Source of the DNA: an uncultured Muribaculaceae bacterium
Lineage (GTDB): Bacteria > Bacteroidota > Bacteroidia > Bacteroidales > Muribaculaceae
Assembly (NCBI GenBank): GCA_910578075.1
Contig: CAJTPK010000007.1
Location: forward strand, 1 to 64,000
Length of the DNA: 64,000 nt
Reading direction: 5' to 3'
Shown here: in pieces, positions 35,056 through 43,805 of the stretch
Numbering within the stretch: position 1 is the stretch's first letter
Layout: every line of letters begins with the position of its first letter
Position numbers and translations under genes: made by a program
The notes under the pieces: generated by a model
Told to the model about the DNA's origin: nothing
What the model saw: the letters and a program-made list of their open reading frames with translations, nothing else
Database searches by the model: none

Positions 35056-36654
35056 TCAGAATCCTTTCCAATTCTGTTTCCAATACAGGTTATTGAGTTC
35101 ATCCCACCGAAGAATAGTGGCTCCGAAGAAATCACGTGTGTAATCGGTAAGCAAAGCCGCGGCATCTGCCTCCTTTCCATCCGCAATCAAATCACTGTAT
35201 GCTTTCTCTATCATCGGAAGCTCCCTTTTTCCCTTTGCAAGGAAATAATCGCGCGCAGGCTCCAGCGTCTTGCGGGCCTCACCCCATCTGACAGTAGCCA
35301 TGCGGTTCGGCTCCCTGTAATGCCACAGCGCGGCATCCTTACGGGGACGATGCTGACCACACACCTTCAGCATATCAGGCACATCAACGCCACCGGCGAA
35401 AATGGGGAAACGAGGTGACTGACCGGGATTGTCAAGACAAATCCAAGCCACACCACCGACTGCATCCGGCAACCAGTCGCGACACTGTATAATAGTGGAA
35501 TATGCACACCATGACACACTGACAGTGCGGATGTTATGCATCGTAGAATCACCCATAGCCTCATAGACAGCGATCTCATCCGGACGCATCCAGGGATTGG
35601 CAAAATCACTAACCACAGAATCAGGCAATGCCTCCGGCTGACCATCCTTTTTCTTAGGATTCTTTACCTTAAGCCTCCCGCTGAGATTCAGATCTGTACC
35701 TTCATAGTATGAACCAAGAAGACGGGCAACATCCTCTACAGAAACCGGTTTTTCCGGTTTCACGCTTAACGGCAATTCCTCCATTTTATCTGTGAATCCC
35801 TCACCTGGGGCGAGTTGCTGCATGATAAAAAGCTCTCGGACACTATAGTTTTTAGGCTCATTGAAATAGTTACCTCCACTATATGCCTTCCAGAAGGAGA
35901 ACTCCTCCTTACCATCCCAGAGACCGAGTTTCTTCGCCACATCCTTCACATTCTCCGAAGCCATATAGTTATCAGGATCATTAAAATCAATTTTCCCTAT
36001 ACGGCTTACATTCGCAGACACAGCGATATGGTCGTCGGGAATACGGACAGCAGCCCATACTCCTCCCTTCTTTTTCTTACCTTCTCCCTGAACCTCGAAA
36101 ATCCACACTTCCTTCGGGTCAGCGATAGTAAGACACTCTCCTGAGTCGCCATAGCCATATTTCTTGATTAGCTCACCCATGAGTTTGATCGCCTCGCGCG
36201 CTGTCGAGCATCGTTCAAGAGCAATCCTTTGCAGCTCCTCTATCATGAACATGCCGTCTGGATTGCAAAGTGTGTCTCGTCCGGAATAAGTGGTCTCCCC
36301 GATAGCAAGCTGACGCTCGTTAAGGCAAGGATATGCAGTGTCAAGATAACGGTAGGTATGACTCACCTGCGGAATCTTTCCACGTTCTTTCATACCATCC
36401 ATGCTTCCGGGATATTCAGTATGCATCCTGCCTCCATATATACTTGTCACAGTATCACGTGGATAATCTTTAGGGGCTACGGACTGCATCCAGGTTCTAT
36501 ACCAGGAGTCGCAAGTATGGCTTGTTATCACAGACCCATCAGCGGAAGCTTTCTTACCCACCATTATACTTGTGCAGGCATCTTTGTCAATATCCGCGGA
36601 CAAAGGCATCGTCACAAGCAGAGCGAGTGACAGTATTACAGATTTAAGTTTCAT
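35056..36654 (-). CDS. C69-family (PepD-like) dipeptidase, secreted
   Basis: This 532-residue Ntn-hydrolase has a signal peptide of 20 residues, and Cys27 in DACTSIMVGKKAS becomes the near-N-terminal nucleophile after processing. The downstream motifs DGSVITSHTCD, LAIGETTYSGRD and GECLTIADPKEVWIFEV are typical of peptidase family C69 (dipeptidase A). It probably cleaves dipeptides or short peptides in the periplasm. Its start is only 8 bases after the cusC-like stop codon, so it is probably read in the metal efflux operon. Confidence 0.9.
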   Translation of the reverse strand: MKLKSVILSLALLVTMPLSADIDKDACTSIMVGKKASADGSVITSHTCDSWYRTWMQSVAPKDYPRDTVTSIYGGRMHTEYPGSMDGMKERGKIPQVSHTYRYLDTAYPCLNERQLAIGETTYSGRDTLCNPDGMFMIEELQRIALERCSTAREAIKLMGELIKKYGYGDSGECLTIADPKEVWIFEVQGEGKKKKGGVWAAVRIPDDHIAVSANVSRIGKIDFNDPDNYMASENVKDVAKKLGLWDGKEEFSFWKAYSGGNYFNEPKNYSVRELFIMQQLAPGEGFTDKMEELPLSVKPEKPVSVEDVARLLGSYYEGTDLNLSGRLKVKNPKKKDGQPEALPDSVVSDFANPWMRPDEIAVYEAMGDSTMHNIRTVSVSWCAYSTIIQCRDWLPDAVGGVAWICLDNPGQSPRFPIFAGGVDVPDMLKVCGQHRPRKDAALWHYREPNRMATVRWGEARKTLEPARDYFLAKGKRELPMIEKAYSDLIADGKEADAAALLTDYTRDFFGATILRWDELNNLYWKQNWKGF

Positions 36655-36662
36655 TATGTCGG

Positions 36663-37865
36663 TTACAATTTATATGCATATAATTCAGCCATCGCCATCC
36701 GGAGATCACGACGGGTTTTCATAAGCTTCTCATATGAGCTGAAGTAATACTCCAGTTCAAGAAGATAGTCGAGAAGCGACAACTCTCCTCCCTTGAAAGC
36801 CTTGAAGAGCAATTCATCGTTACTGTTGCGGGAAAAAACCTCCTCATATCTTGCAACGCTGCCTTTGAGTTCTTTAGCTTGTTCGAAAAGGAAGGTCAGT
36901 CTGTTTATATAACGTAGGCGCGCATCATCAATTGTCTGTTCGGCAGCAGCGACCTCCGCACGGGCATGTTTCACCCTGTTGCGGTTCTCCCACAACGGTA
37001 TGCTGACACCTATCTTCACACCCTGATAACCTTCATCAGGGGTGAATTCTCCTGCATAACCAACTGACAACTTAGGCAACCCCATGGCTTTGGAAACACC
37101 TACGCCCCTCTTTGCCACCTCCACCTCTTGCCGCAGATAACCGAAATCAGGATTGGCAGCTTCTGCTTCGGCAACCCATCCATCGAAATCCAACGGCAAC
37201 GGCATAACCGATGAATAAGCTGTATCCGCAATCTCAACAGCCTGTCCGCCATTAAGCAGTTTCAGTTCTGACTTCAGTCTGTTGATTTCAAGATTAACGC
37301 TCTTGAGGTCATTCTCAAGATTGGTAAGATTCAGTGCAGCCTTATTACACTCTATGCGCGTAGCTTCACCTAAAGACAATTTCCTATTATATGCCTCAGC
37401 TATATCACGTGCGTTATCCACCTGACGCGAATAAAGCGCGGCAAGAGCATTATTATATACCAACTCTATGCAATATTGCTCAGCTGTCAGAAGCAGTTCC
37501 ATCCGTTGGGAACGCAATTGCCAGTCAGCAGAAAGGTTCTGCGCGTCTGCAAGTTTTCCGCGTCTCGAATAAAGAGTGGGAAAATCAAAACTCTGGCTTA
37601 TCCCGATATCCTTTCTCGCCCCGCCGTGGATGCCTGGAAGATACCCCAGCTCCACCTCAGGATTCTCAGGAGCGAGTCCTGTGCGGTTACCTATCTTCTG
37701 AGCCTCCGTCCTACGGGTCATGGCGGCAAGAGATGTACTGTTACGCTCAATCTCACGCAACACCGCATCAAATTGCCCCACTTCCGCGGATACCGTTTGC
37801 ATCCCGGTCAGTACCAACAGGCACAGAACGCTCATCTTCAATCCATTCATCTTATTTCCCTTCAT
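36663..37865 (-). CDS. TolC-like outer membrane channel of an RND efflux system (CusC/CzcC type)
   Basis: This 400-residue outer-membrane efflux protein has a signal peptide ending QTVSAE. Two long alpha-helical repeats are visible, rich in Leu, Ala, Glu and Arg (for example AEQYCIELVYNNALAALYSRQ shortened at both ends, and VAAAEQTIDDARLRYINRL), and it ends with an OMP-like ELYAYKL. It is shorter than E. coli CusC but normal for Bacteroidetes metal-efflux channels. Its start overlaps the RND pump stop by 14 bases. Confidence 0.88.
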   Translation of the reverse strand: MKGNKMNGLKMSVLCLLVLTGMQTVSAEVGQFDAVLREIERNSTSLAAMTRRTEAQKIGNRTGLAPENPEVELGYLPGIHGGARKDIGISQSFDFPTLYSRRGKLADAQNLSADWQLRSQRMELLLTAEQYCIELVYNNALAALYSRQVDNARDIAEAYNRKLSLGEATRIECNKAALNLTNLENDLKSVNLEINRLKSELKLLNGGQAVEIADTAYSSVMPLPLDFDGWVAEAEAANPDFGYLRQEVEVAKRGVGVSKAMGLPKLSVGYAGEFTPDEGYQGVKIGVSIPLWENRNRVKHARAEVAAAEQTIDDARLRYINRLTFLFEQAKELKGSVARYEEVFSRNSNDELLFKAFKGGELSLLDYLLELEYYFSSYEKLMKTRRDLRMAMAELYAYKL

Positions 37866-40800
37866 TCCTCTTTATTTTTCTTTCAACAAACCATTTATAC
37901 ACAATAGGCATCATATAGATATTCAGCAACGTTGATGTCAGCAATCCTCCGAGCACCACCACCGCCATAGGGCTTTGGATCTCATTACCCGATTTATCTC
38001 CGTTGAATACCAACGGTATCAGAGCCAAAGCTGATGTCAGAGCCGTCATCAATATCGGATTCAGCCTGTCGATTGAGCCATGCAGCACAGTCTCATGCAA
38101 CGACACGCCCTCCTTGAGCAATCTCTGATATTTGGAAATCAGCAATATTCCATTTCGAGTGGCTATACCGAAAAGCGTTATAAAACCGATGATCACGGGG
38201 ATGCTCACCACTCCGGATGTGAAATATACAGCCAAGACACCACCCACAAGTGCGAACGGGAGATTCAAGAGCACGATGGCTGCCAGCGACACATTCTTAA
38301 ACTCACTGTACAACAACAGGAATATCACCATCAACGCGAGCACGGTGGTAATGAACAATGTACGTGATGCATTCTTGGCACTCTCAAACTGACCTCCATA
38401 TTCGATACGGTATCCTTCGGGAAGCTGAATGTCTTTATCCACAGCCTTGCGGATATCTTCGACAACACTCACTACATCCCTTCCCGAGACATTCGCGGAA
38501 ACCACAAGCTTACGTTGCACATTCTCCCTTGATATTGAGTTCGGGCCACCAACAGATACAATCTCCGCCACCTCCTCCAGAGGTACCTTTCTGCCATTGC
38601 CGGTATCAATTAGTGATTTTCTTACACCCTCGATATCCTCGGTATAGTTCTTATTGAGACGCAACACTATATCAAACTTGCGCTGACCTTCATACATATC
38701 ACCGATTTTCTCACCGGAGAAAGCGAGCTCCACAAATTTATGGAAATCAGCCATAGAGATGCCGTAACGAGCCAACGCATCGCGGTTTGCACGGATTTGC
38801 AGCTGCGGGGTCTCCACCTGCTGCTCAACACTAACATCCACCGCACCCGGAATACCGTCTATTATACTCTTTATACGGTTGCCGAGCATATACATTCCGC
38901 TGAGATCAGTGCCGAATATCTTTATGGCGATACTTGCACGTGTGCCGGTAAGCATATGGTCGATACGATGTCCAAGCGGCTGTCCTATAGTAGCAGCTAT
39001 GCCCGGAACCTTTGCAAGACGCGCACGCATGTCATCGAACACCTCGTCGCGGCTACGGTCCTTCAGCTCAAACTGCACATCTATCTCCGCACCGTTGGTG
39101 GCCTGCGAATGCTCATCAAGCTCTCCCCGCCCTGTCCGACGCGCAGTGGCTGTAACTTCAGGCACTTTCAGCAGTTCCTCCTCCATCATCTTTCCAAGCT
39201 CATCATTGACGTTCAATGACACACCCGGTTTTGCAACCGCCGAGATCGTTGCCGATCCTTCATTGAAATCAGGGAGGAAACTGCTTCCCATAGTCATGAA
39301 AATTCCTATCGCCACTGCGAAAACCGCAACTGTGGCAATCGCCACACCCTTAGCATGACTGAGTGCCCATTGCAATGATTTGAAATATGCGGCTGAAAGT
39401 CTTGACGATACCCAGCTCTCCTTCTCCTTACGCGTAAGATATTTCTCATCAGAAAGCATGAGACGGCAAAGCAGCGGCGTAACGGTCATGGCGACTATCA
39501 ACGACATAAACAATGCCACAATATATGCTATTCCAAGCGGCTTAAGCATTCTTCCCTCCATGCCCGTGAGGAAAAACAGCGGGAGGAATGCCACCATGAT
39601 AATGAATGTGGCATTGAGGATGGAGGATCTGATCTCCTTGGAAGCTTCATAAACCACCTTTATCACCGGCTGACGCTCATCTTTGGGTAAGGCATGATTC
39701 GCCCTGAGCCTCTTATATACATTCTCAACATCAATAATGGCATCATCAACAAGAGAACCGATGGCAATACACATTCCGCCCAATGTCATGGTATTGATAT
39801 TCATACCCATGAGATAAAGGATTATGCAACTTCCGAGAAGCGAAAGTGGTATTGCTATAACGGAAATAAGAGTTGTGCGGACACTCGCAAGGAATATAAA
39901 AAGGATAAGCACTGCAAACAGAGCACCCTCAATCAAGGATCTGCCCACATTATTGACCGAAGCCTCGATGAAATCTGCCTGACGGAAAATTTTTGTATCC
40001 ATCTTCACATCAGCCGGAAGAGATTTCTTGATTGACTCAAGATTCTGTTCGATATGCTCTGTCACCTCCAAAGTGTTGATATTTGGCTGTTTCGACACAG
40101 ACAATATCACTGCCGGTTTGCCATTCTGAGATGCGTTACCCATTCTTACGGCTGCTCCGGTCTTAACCTCAGCAACATCAGAGAGCACCACCGGTTTACC
40201 ATTTATGCTTTTTACAAATGTATTGCCAAGCGCCTCGACATCCGTGGTACGGCCCATGCCACGCAATGAATACTCATTGCCAAAATCCCTGACCACACCG
40301 CCAACTGAGTTTACACTGAAAGAGCGACCCACTTCCTCAAGCTCAGCTATCGTCACACCATAATGATCCATTTTCTGCGGATCTGCAAGAATCTGATACT
40401 GCTTGAGCTCACCACCGATGTTGGTAACCTGAGACACACCTCCGGTGGCAAGTATTGCCGGTTTGATAACCCAGTCGGCAAGTGTGCGCAGCTCCATCAT
40501 CGATGTCGTGTCAGCCTGAAGTCCAATGAAAAGAATCTCGCCCATCACACTTGACTGAGGAGCCAAAGTGGGTGTTATCCCTTCAGGCAACGACTCTGCC
40601 AGCGCTACCATTTTTTCAGAAACTATCTGACGAGCTTTGAATATATCTGTGCCCCAGTCAAATTCAACCCATACAAATGAATTACCTTGCAACGATGCCG
40701 AACGCACACGCCTTACATCTGTAGCACCATTCACTGCCGTCTCTATCGGGAACGTGACAAGGCGTTCCACCTCTTCAGAAGCCATTCCTTTGGCATCCGT

Positions 40801-40956
40801 CATGATAACAACCGTAGGAGCCGTAAGATCCGGAAACACATCCACATCCATCTGGCGGGTAGAGTACACACCACCTATCACCACAAGCAGCGCTGCCAAA
40901 AGAATCAGCAGCCTGTTGCGCAGAGAGAAATCTATGATTTTGTTTATGAAATTCAT
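37852..40956 (-). CDS. RND-family metal efflux pump (CusA/CzcA)
   Basis: This 1034-residue inner-membrane pump has twelve helices and two large periplasmic domains. It belongs to the heavy-metal efflux branch, shown by the N-terminus NRLLILLAALLVVIGGVYS, the DVFPDLTAPTVVI segment and the helix 4 acidic cluster VDDAIIDVENVY used for proton relay. HME-RND pumps export Cu(I)/Ag(I) or Zn/Co/Cd. The methionine clusters of CusA are not prominent, so a Czc-type divalent-metal pump is slightly favoured; the metal is not settled. It lies between the adaptor and channel genes. Confidence 0.92.
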   Translation of the reverse strand: MNFINKIIDFSLRNRLLILLAALLVVIGGVYSTRQMDVDVFPDLTAPTVVIMTDAKGMASEEVERLVTFPIETAVNGATDVRRVRSASLQGNSFVWVEFDWGTDIFKARQIVSEKMVALAESLPEGITPTLAPQSSVMGEILFIGLQADTTSMMELRTLADWVIKPAILATGGVSQVTNIGGELKQYQILADPQKMDHYGVTIAELEEVGRSFSVNSVGGVVRDFGNEYSLRGMGRTTDVEALGNTFVKSINGKPVVLSDVAEVKTGAAVRMGNASQNGKPAVILSVSKQPNINTLEVTEHIEQNLESIKKSLPADVKMDTKIFRQADFIEASVNNVGRSLIEGALFAVLILFIFLASVRTTLISVIAIPLSLLGSCIILYLMGMNINTMTLGGMCIAIGSLVDDAIIDVENVYKRLRANHALPKDERQPVIKVVYEASKEIRSSILNATFIIMVAFLPLFFLTGMEGRMLKPLGIAYIVALFMSLIVAMTVTPLLCRLMLSDEKYLTRKEKESWVSSRLSAAYFKSLQWALSHAKGVAIATVAVFAVAIGIFMTMGSSFLPDFNEGSATISAVAKPGVSLNVNDELGKMMEEELLKVPEVTATARRTGRGELDEHSQATNGAEIDVQFELKDRSRDEVFDDMRARLAKVPGIAATIGQPLGHRIDHMLTGTRASIAIKIFGTDLSGMYMLGNRIKSIIDGIPGAVDVSVEQQVETPQLQIRANRDALARYGISMADFHKFVELAFSGEKIGDMYEGQRKFDIVLRLNKNYTEDIEGVRKSLIDTGNGRKVPLEEVAEIVSVGGPNSISRENVQRKLVVSANVSGRDVVSVVEDIRKAVDKDIQLPEGYRIEYGGQFESAKNASRTLFITTVLALMVIFLLLYSEFKNVSLAAIVLLNLPFALVGGVLAVYFTSGVVSIPVIIGFITLFGIATRNGILLISKYQRLLKEGVSLHETVLHGSIDRLNPILMTALTSALALIPLVFNGDKSGNEIQSPMAVVVLGGLLTSTLLNIYMMPIVYKWFVERKIKRNEGK

Positions 40957-40974
40957 ATACAGTCCCTCCCTATC

Positions 40975-42510
40975 TTAATGAACATGACCGGCGTGAGCAT
41001 CGAGCTTTCCGGAAGCCTGCGCAAGCTTAACAAGCACAGCACCCTTACCGACAATTCTCTCACCTTCCGAAATTCCGGATATAACCTCAGTGCGCTCTCC
41101 ATTGCTCTGACCGAGTTTAACTTCTCTTTTCTCAAAGAATTCAGGGGTAAGCTGCACGAATACGAAATAGCTTCCCATCTCTTCGACAATTGCTGTATCC
41201 GGCACTGTGAGGGCATTGCCGCCACCCACTGTAATAAACATCTCGACAAAAGAACCCGGCAACAGATCGATTGTATTGTCTACCTGAAACACAACCGGGA
41301 CAAGTGGATTATCAACATCCACACCTTTGCCATAACTTACCAGCTGTCCGTTAAGGTCTTTCAACGAATACACATTCTCATCATTAATCAGCCGCAGATT
41401 GGTGGAGACGATATTGCGCAACTGATGGAATTTGCGAGGCTGAAGCTCGGCACGTATGTTGATACGCCTGTTCTGAGCTACAGACATCACAGGACTGCCA
41501 GCCTCCACATATTCACCGTTTTTGACATATACCTTTTTCACAAATCCTGCTATAGGACTACCTTCAGTATGCTTGCCTGCGGAAAAATTCTTACGTAGAT
41601 TACCATAGGTAGCCTCCGCTGCCTCATAATCAGCTTTCGCACGACGAAGATCACCCTCAGTAACAAGTTGCTCCTCAGCAAGTTTCTTCTTGCGCTCATA
41701 TTCACTTTTTGCCAGATCATATGCACTTCTGGCTTCATGAAAACGAACCTGCATATTGTTGTCTGCCATCCCGTCGCTGTCAATACTGAACAAAGCCTGC
41801 CCCGCACCTACAGCTTTTCCCTCGACAAGTTCATTACCTGAAAGGCGAACCGTTCCGGAGGTCTTCGCAACAATCATGCGCTCATCTCCCTGCGACGGCT
41901 CGACCTGCGCCATGGCGCGTATAACCTCACCAAACTGCGCATTCTCCACCACTTCGGTAGAGAAATCCACATTCCAGCTCTGCTCTTTGGGGAATGCGAC
42001 GCCGTTCGCACTGTGGGCAGCTGCCTCAGCTGCCTTGTGGTGTGCCTCATGTTCTTCTGAATAGACAGTGATTCCCGGCAATGAGACAGAATATTTACCA
42101 TCTTTGGTTGTGATGTCGAAAACAAGCTTCCCCGCTCCCGTCTTTCCTGGTTTGACAACAAATTTATAGATTCCGGGATGCGGTGTCGCAACGGGAGAAA
42201 CAGTCTGCTTATCATTACCTGTGGATAAGGTCATTGTCACTTTCGCTTCACCTACCGGCTTAAAACCGGCAATATCAGAAATATGCGCGAGCACCTCGCT
42301 CTCCTGACCGACCACAAAAGGTGTTGCCTCCGCAAAAATTTCAAAATCATCACTATATGCGGTAAGCTGCAATGTCTCGTTATGGGAATGTCCGTCATGA
42401 CCCTTTTCATCACCATGGTCGTGATCATGTCCATGGCGGCATGCGGGCATCACTAAAATAAATAGTAAAGATAAAAATATATGGAAATAATTCCTGATAT
42501 AAGCGTTCAT
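40975..42510 (-). CDS. Periplasmic adaptor of the RND metal efflux system (CusB/CzcB), His-rich N-terminus
   Basis: This 511-residue membrane-fusion lipoprotein has lipobox VMPAC (Cys24). Immediately after it comes a metal-binding His/Asp stretch, CRHGHDHDHGDEKGHDGHSH. A beta domain (about 50-150) precedes the adaptor proper, with a barrel-sandwich (VRLSGNELVEGKAVGAGQ), a helical hairpin and the motif GSPIAGFVKKVYVKNGEYVE. The C-terminus ends HAGHVH. The His-rich regions suggest Zn, Ni, Co or Cu capture. It opens the efflux operon; a palindrome lies in its promoter region. Confidence 0.9.
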   Translation of the reverse strand: MNAYIRNYFHIFLSLLFILVMPACRHGHDHDHGDEKGHDGHSHNETLQLTAYSDDFEIFAEATPFVVGQESEVLAHISDIAGFKPVGEAKVTMTLSTGNDKQTVSPVATPHPGIYKFVVKPGKTGAGKLVFDITTKDGKYSVSLPGITVYSEEHEAHHKAAEAAAHSANGVAFPKEQSWNVDFSTEVVENAQFGEVIRAMAQVEPSQGDERMIVAKTSGTVRLSGNELVEGKAVGAGQALFSIDSDGMADNNMQVRFHEARSAYDLAKSEYERKKKLAEEQLVTEGDLRRAKADYEAAEATYGNLRKNFSAGKHTEGSPIAGFVKKVYVKNGEYVEAGSPVMSVAQNRRINIRAELQPRKFHQLRNIVSTNLRLINDENVYSLKDLNGQLVSYGKGVDVDNPLVPVVFQVDNTIDLLPGSFVEMFITVGGGNALTVPDTAIVEEMGSYFVFVQLTPEFFEKREVKLGQSNGERTEVISGISEGERIVGKGAVLVKLAQASGKLDAHAGHVH

Positions 42511-42557
42511 TTTATTGCTTTAATTATATGAAATTGTATGTCAACAGATTCTCTGAC

Positions 42558-42574
42558 ACATGCCATAGGCATGT
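42558..42574. promoter_or_regulatory. 17-bp palindrome in the promoter of the metal efflux operon, candidate operator
   Basis: ACATGCC-ATA-GGCATGT is a perfect 7-bp inverted repeat with a 3-base centre, 48 bases before the adaptor ATG. On the minus strand the -7-like TAAATTTA (one mismatch to TAnnTTTG) lies directly upstream of it, so a bound repressor would sit over the transcription start. Confidence 0.55.
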
Positions 42575-42625
42575 CCCTAAATTTATTATATAAACTATCT
42601 GGTAAAACAGTAGCTATCAACTACT

Positions 42626-43075
42626 TCATACAATTGCGGGCGGAGCGCGCAGCAATGCCGCGGCGGCAAGATCCGGGTCTTCTATCCACGGCTCCTCAAA
42701 AACTTGATAATTATTGGCAATAAAAGTTTCCCTTGGATCAGGGAGCATATATTCCGGAAATGAAATCGGGAATATATCAAATGAAAATTCTGAAGAATCA
42801 GACAATTCCTGACGACAGGCTAACGCAGCTATAGTGTCATTTATAGAGCAGCGCCCGGCAGAATCACCATGGTCATGCGCTCCGTCGTGATGACAAGACG
42901 GTGTCGCGGAAGCCTCATCTTCTTCGTGCTGGATGCTGAAGATATGGGCTGCGGTGGCAATAATGTTGTCACCATGATAATGAGGCATGGCAGCGTGAGC
43001 CAATATCACGATATTGGCCAGCAAAATAACAAACGCCGACATCCTCCTTATCATTATCATTGCTACAAGACTCAA
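42626..43075 (-). CDS. DUF6769-like small His-rich protein beside metal efflux genes
   Basis: This 149-residue protein has a hydrophobic N-terminus (FVILLANIVILAHAAMPHYHGD), either a signal peptide or an anchor; the real start may be the ATG at 43054 (MIRRMSAF). It has His/Asp-rich clusters at about 61-70 (CHHDGAHDHGD) and further acidic stretches, and ends in a hydrophobic Pro-rich tail. It resembles the Bacteroidales DUF6769 family, usually found upstream of metal efflux pumps. A periplasmic metal-binding or sensing role is inferred. It lies 115 bases upstream of the adaptor gene on the same strand. Confidence 0.7.
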   Translation of the reverse strand: MSLVAMIMIRRMSAFVILLANIVILAHAAMPHYHGDNIIATAAHIFSIQHEEDEASATPSCHHDGAHDHGDSAGRCSINDTIAALACRQELSDSSEFSFDIFPISFPEYMLPDPRETFIANNYQVFEEPWIEDPDLAAAALLRAPPAIV

Positions 43076-43145
43076 AGTTGTTTTCTGTGCAAATATAATA
43101 TAAATTCCCTACTTTTCATTATTTTTGCATCCTCTTTAGATAATA

Positions 43146-43164
43146 TTTGCAAACCGTTTGCAAA
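43146..43164. promoter_or_regulatory. 19-bp palindrome upstream of the HAD phosphatase gene, candidate operator
   Basis: TTTGCAAACCGTTTGCAAA is perfectly symmetrical about its central base (two 9-bp arms). It lies 14 bases before the ATG at 43179 and resembles LacI-family operators in its GCAAAC-GTTTGC halves, though these usually have an even spacing. It lies between divergent genes. Confidence 0.5.
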
Positions 43165-43178
43165 ATCAATTCCTGATT

Positions 43179-43805
43179 ATGATAAAAAATATTCTATTCG
43201 ACATGGGAGGAGTGATATTCCTCCAGAACACGGACGAAGCCTTCCGCCGCTTTGCTTCCCAAGGCATCGACACAGACAAATATATGGGAAAATTCGGTCA
43301 GCAGGGATTCTTCCTCGACCTTGAGGAGGGAAAAATCGACAAAGAGGAATTCCGGATACGTATGTCGGAAGCCGTGGGGCATCCTGTCTCAATGGAGGAG
43401 GCAGCCTATTGCTGGCAGGGCTTCTACAAGGATGCGCCGGTGGAACGCCTCCGCTTCCTGCTTGAACTAAAAGATAAATATCATCTCGGGCTATTGTCCA
43501 ACACCAACCCCTTCATGATGGAATTTACCGACAGCCCGAGACTCAGCTCTGACCACCGTCCTATCTCTGACTATTTCCATTCCCTTTTCCTCAGCTATGA
43601 AATGAAAACCTGCAAGCCGGAAGAGAAAATCTACCGTATGGCACTTGATCGCGACGGGCTCCTCGCGGATGAAACACTTTTCATCGACGATTCACTCAAA
43701 AATATAGAAGGAGCCCGCAAACTTGGCATTCACGGGCTCCATATTCAGACCAACTCTGATTGGCGCAAGGATTTGATCACTTTCCTTCAGCGCAGCGGGC
43801 AATAG
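43179..43805 (+). CDS. HAD-superfamily phosphatase (YihX-like)
   Basis: The ATG at 43179 begins MIKNILFDMGGVIFLQ; earlier codons are not family-like. The 208-residue protein has the DxG motif form of the HAD nucleophile loop (Asp8, Gly10 in place of the usual second Asp), which is known in YihX-type sugar phosphatases. A cap domain of about 80 residues follows, then LGLLSNTNPFMMEF (motif II), CKPEEKIYRMAL with motif III Lys, and ETLFIDDSLKNIEGARKLG (motif IV, two Asp). The substrate is unknown. Its 3' end overlaps the convergent sulfatase gene by 29 bases. Confidence 0.88.
   Translation: MIKNILFDMGGVIFLQNTDEAFRRFASQGIDTDKYMGKFGQQGFFLDLEEGKIDKEEFRIRMSEAVGHPVSMEEAAYCWQGFYKDAPVERLRFLLELKDKYHLGLLSNTNPFMMEFTDSPRLSSDHRPISDYFHSLFLSYEMKTCKPEEKIYRMALDRDGLLADETLFIDDSLKNIEGARKLGIHGLHIQTNSDWRKDLITFLQRSGQ

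Noticed and set aside
40687..41598. A 303-codon open frame on the plus strand spanning the RND pump and adaptor
   Set aside because: It crosses the boundary of two clearly conserved minus-strand genes and its product resembles no protein family.
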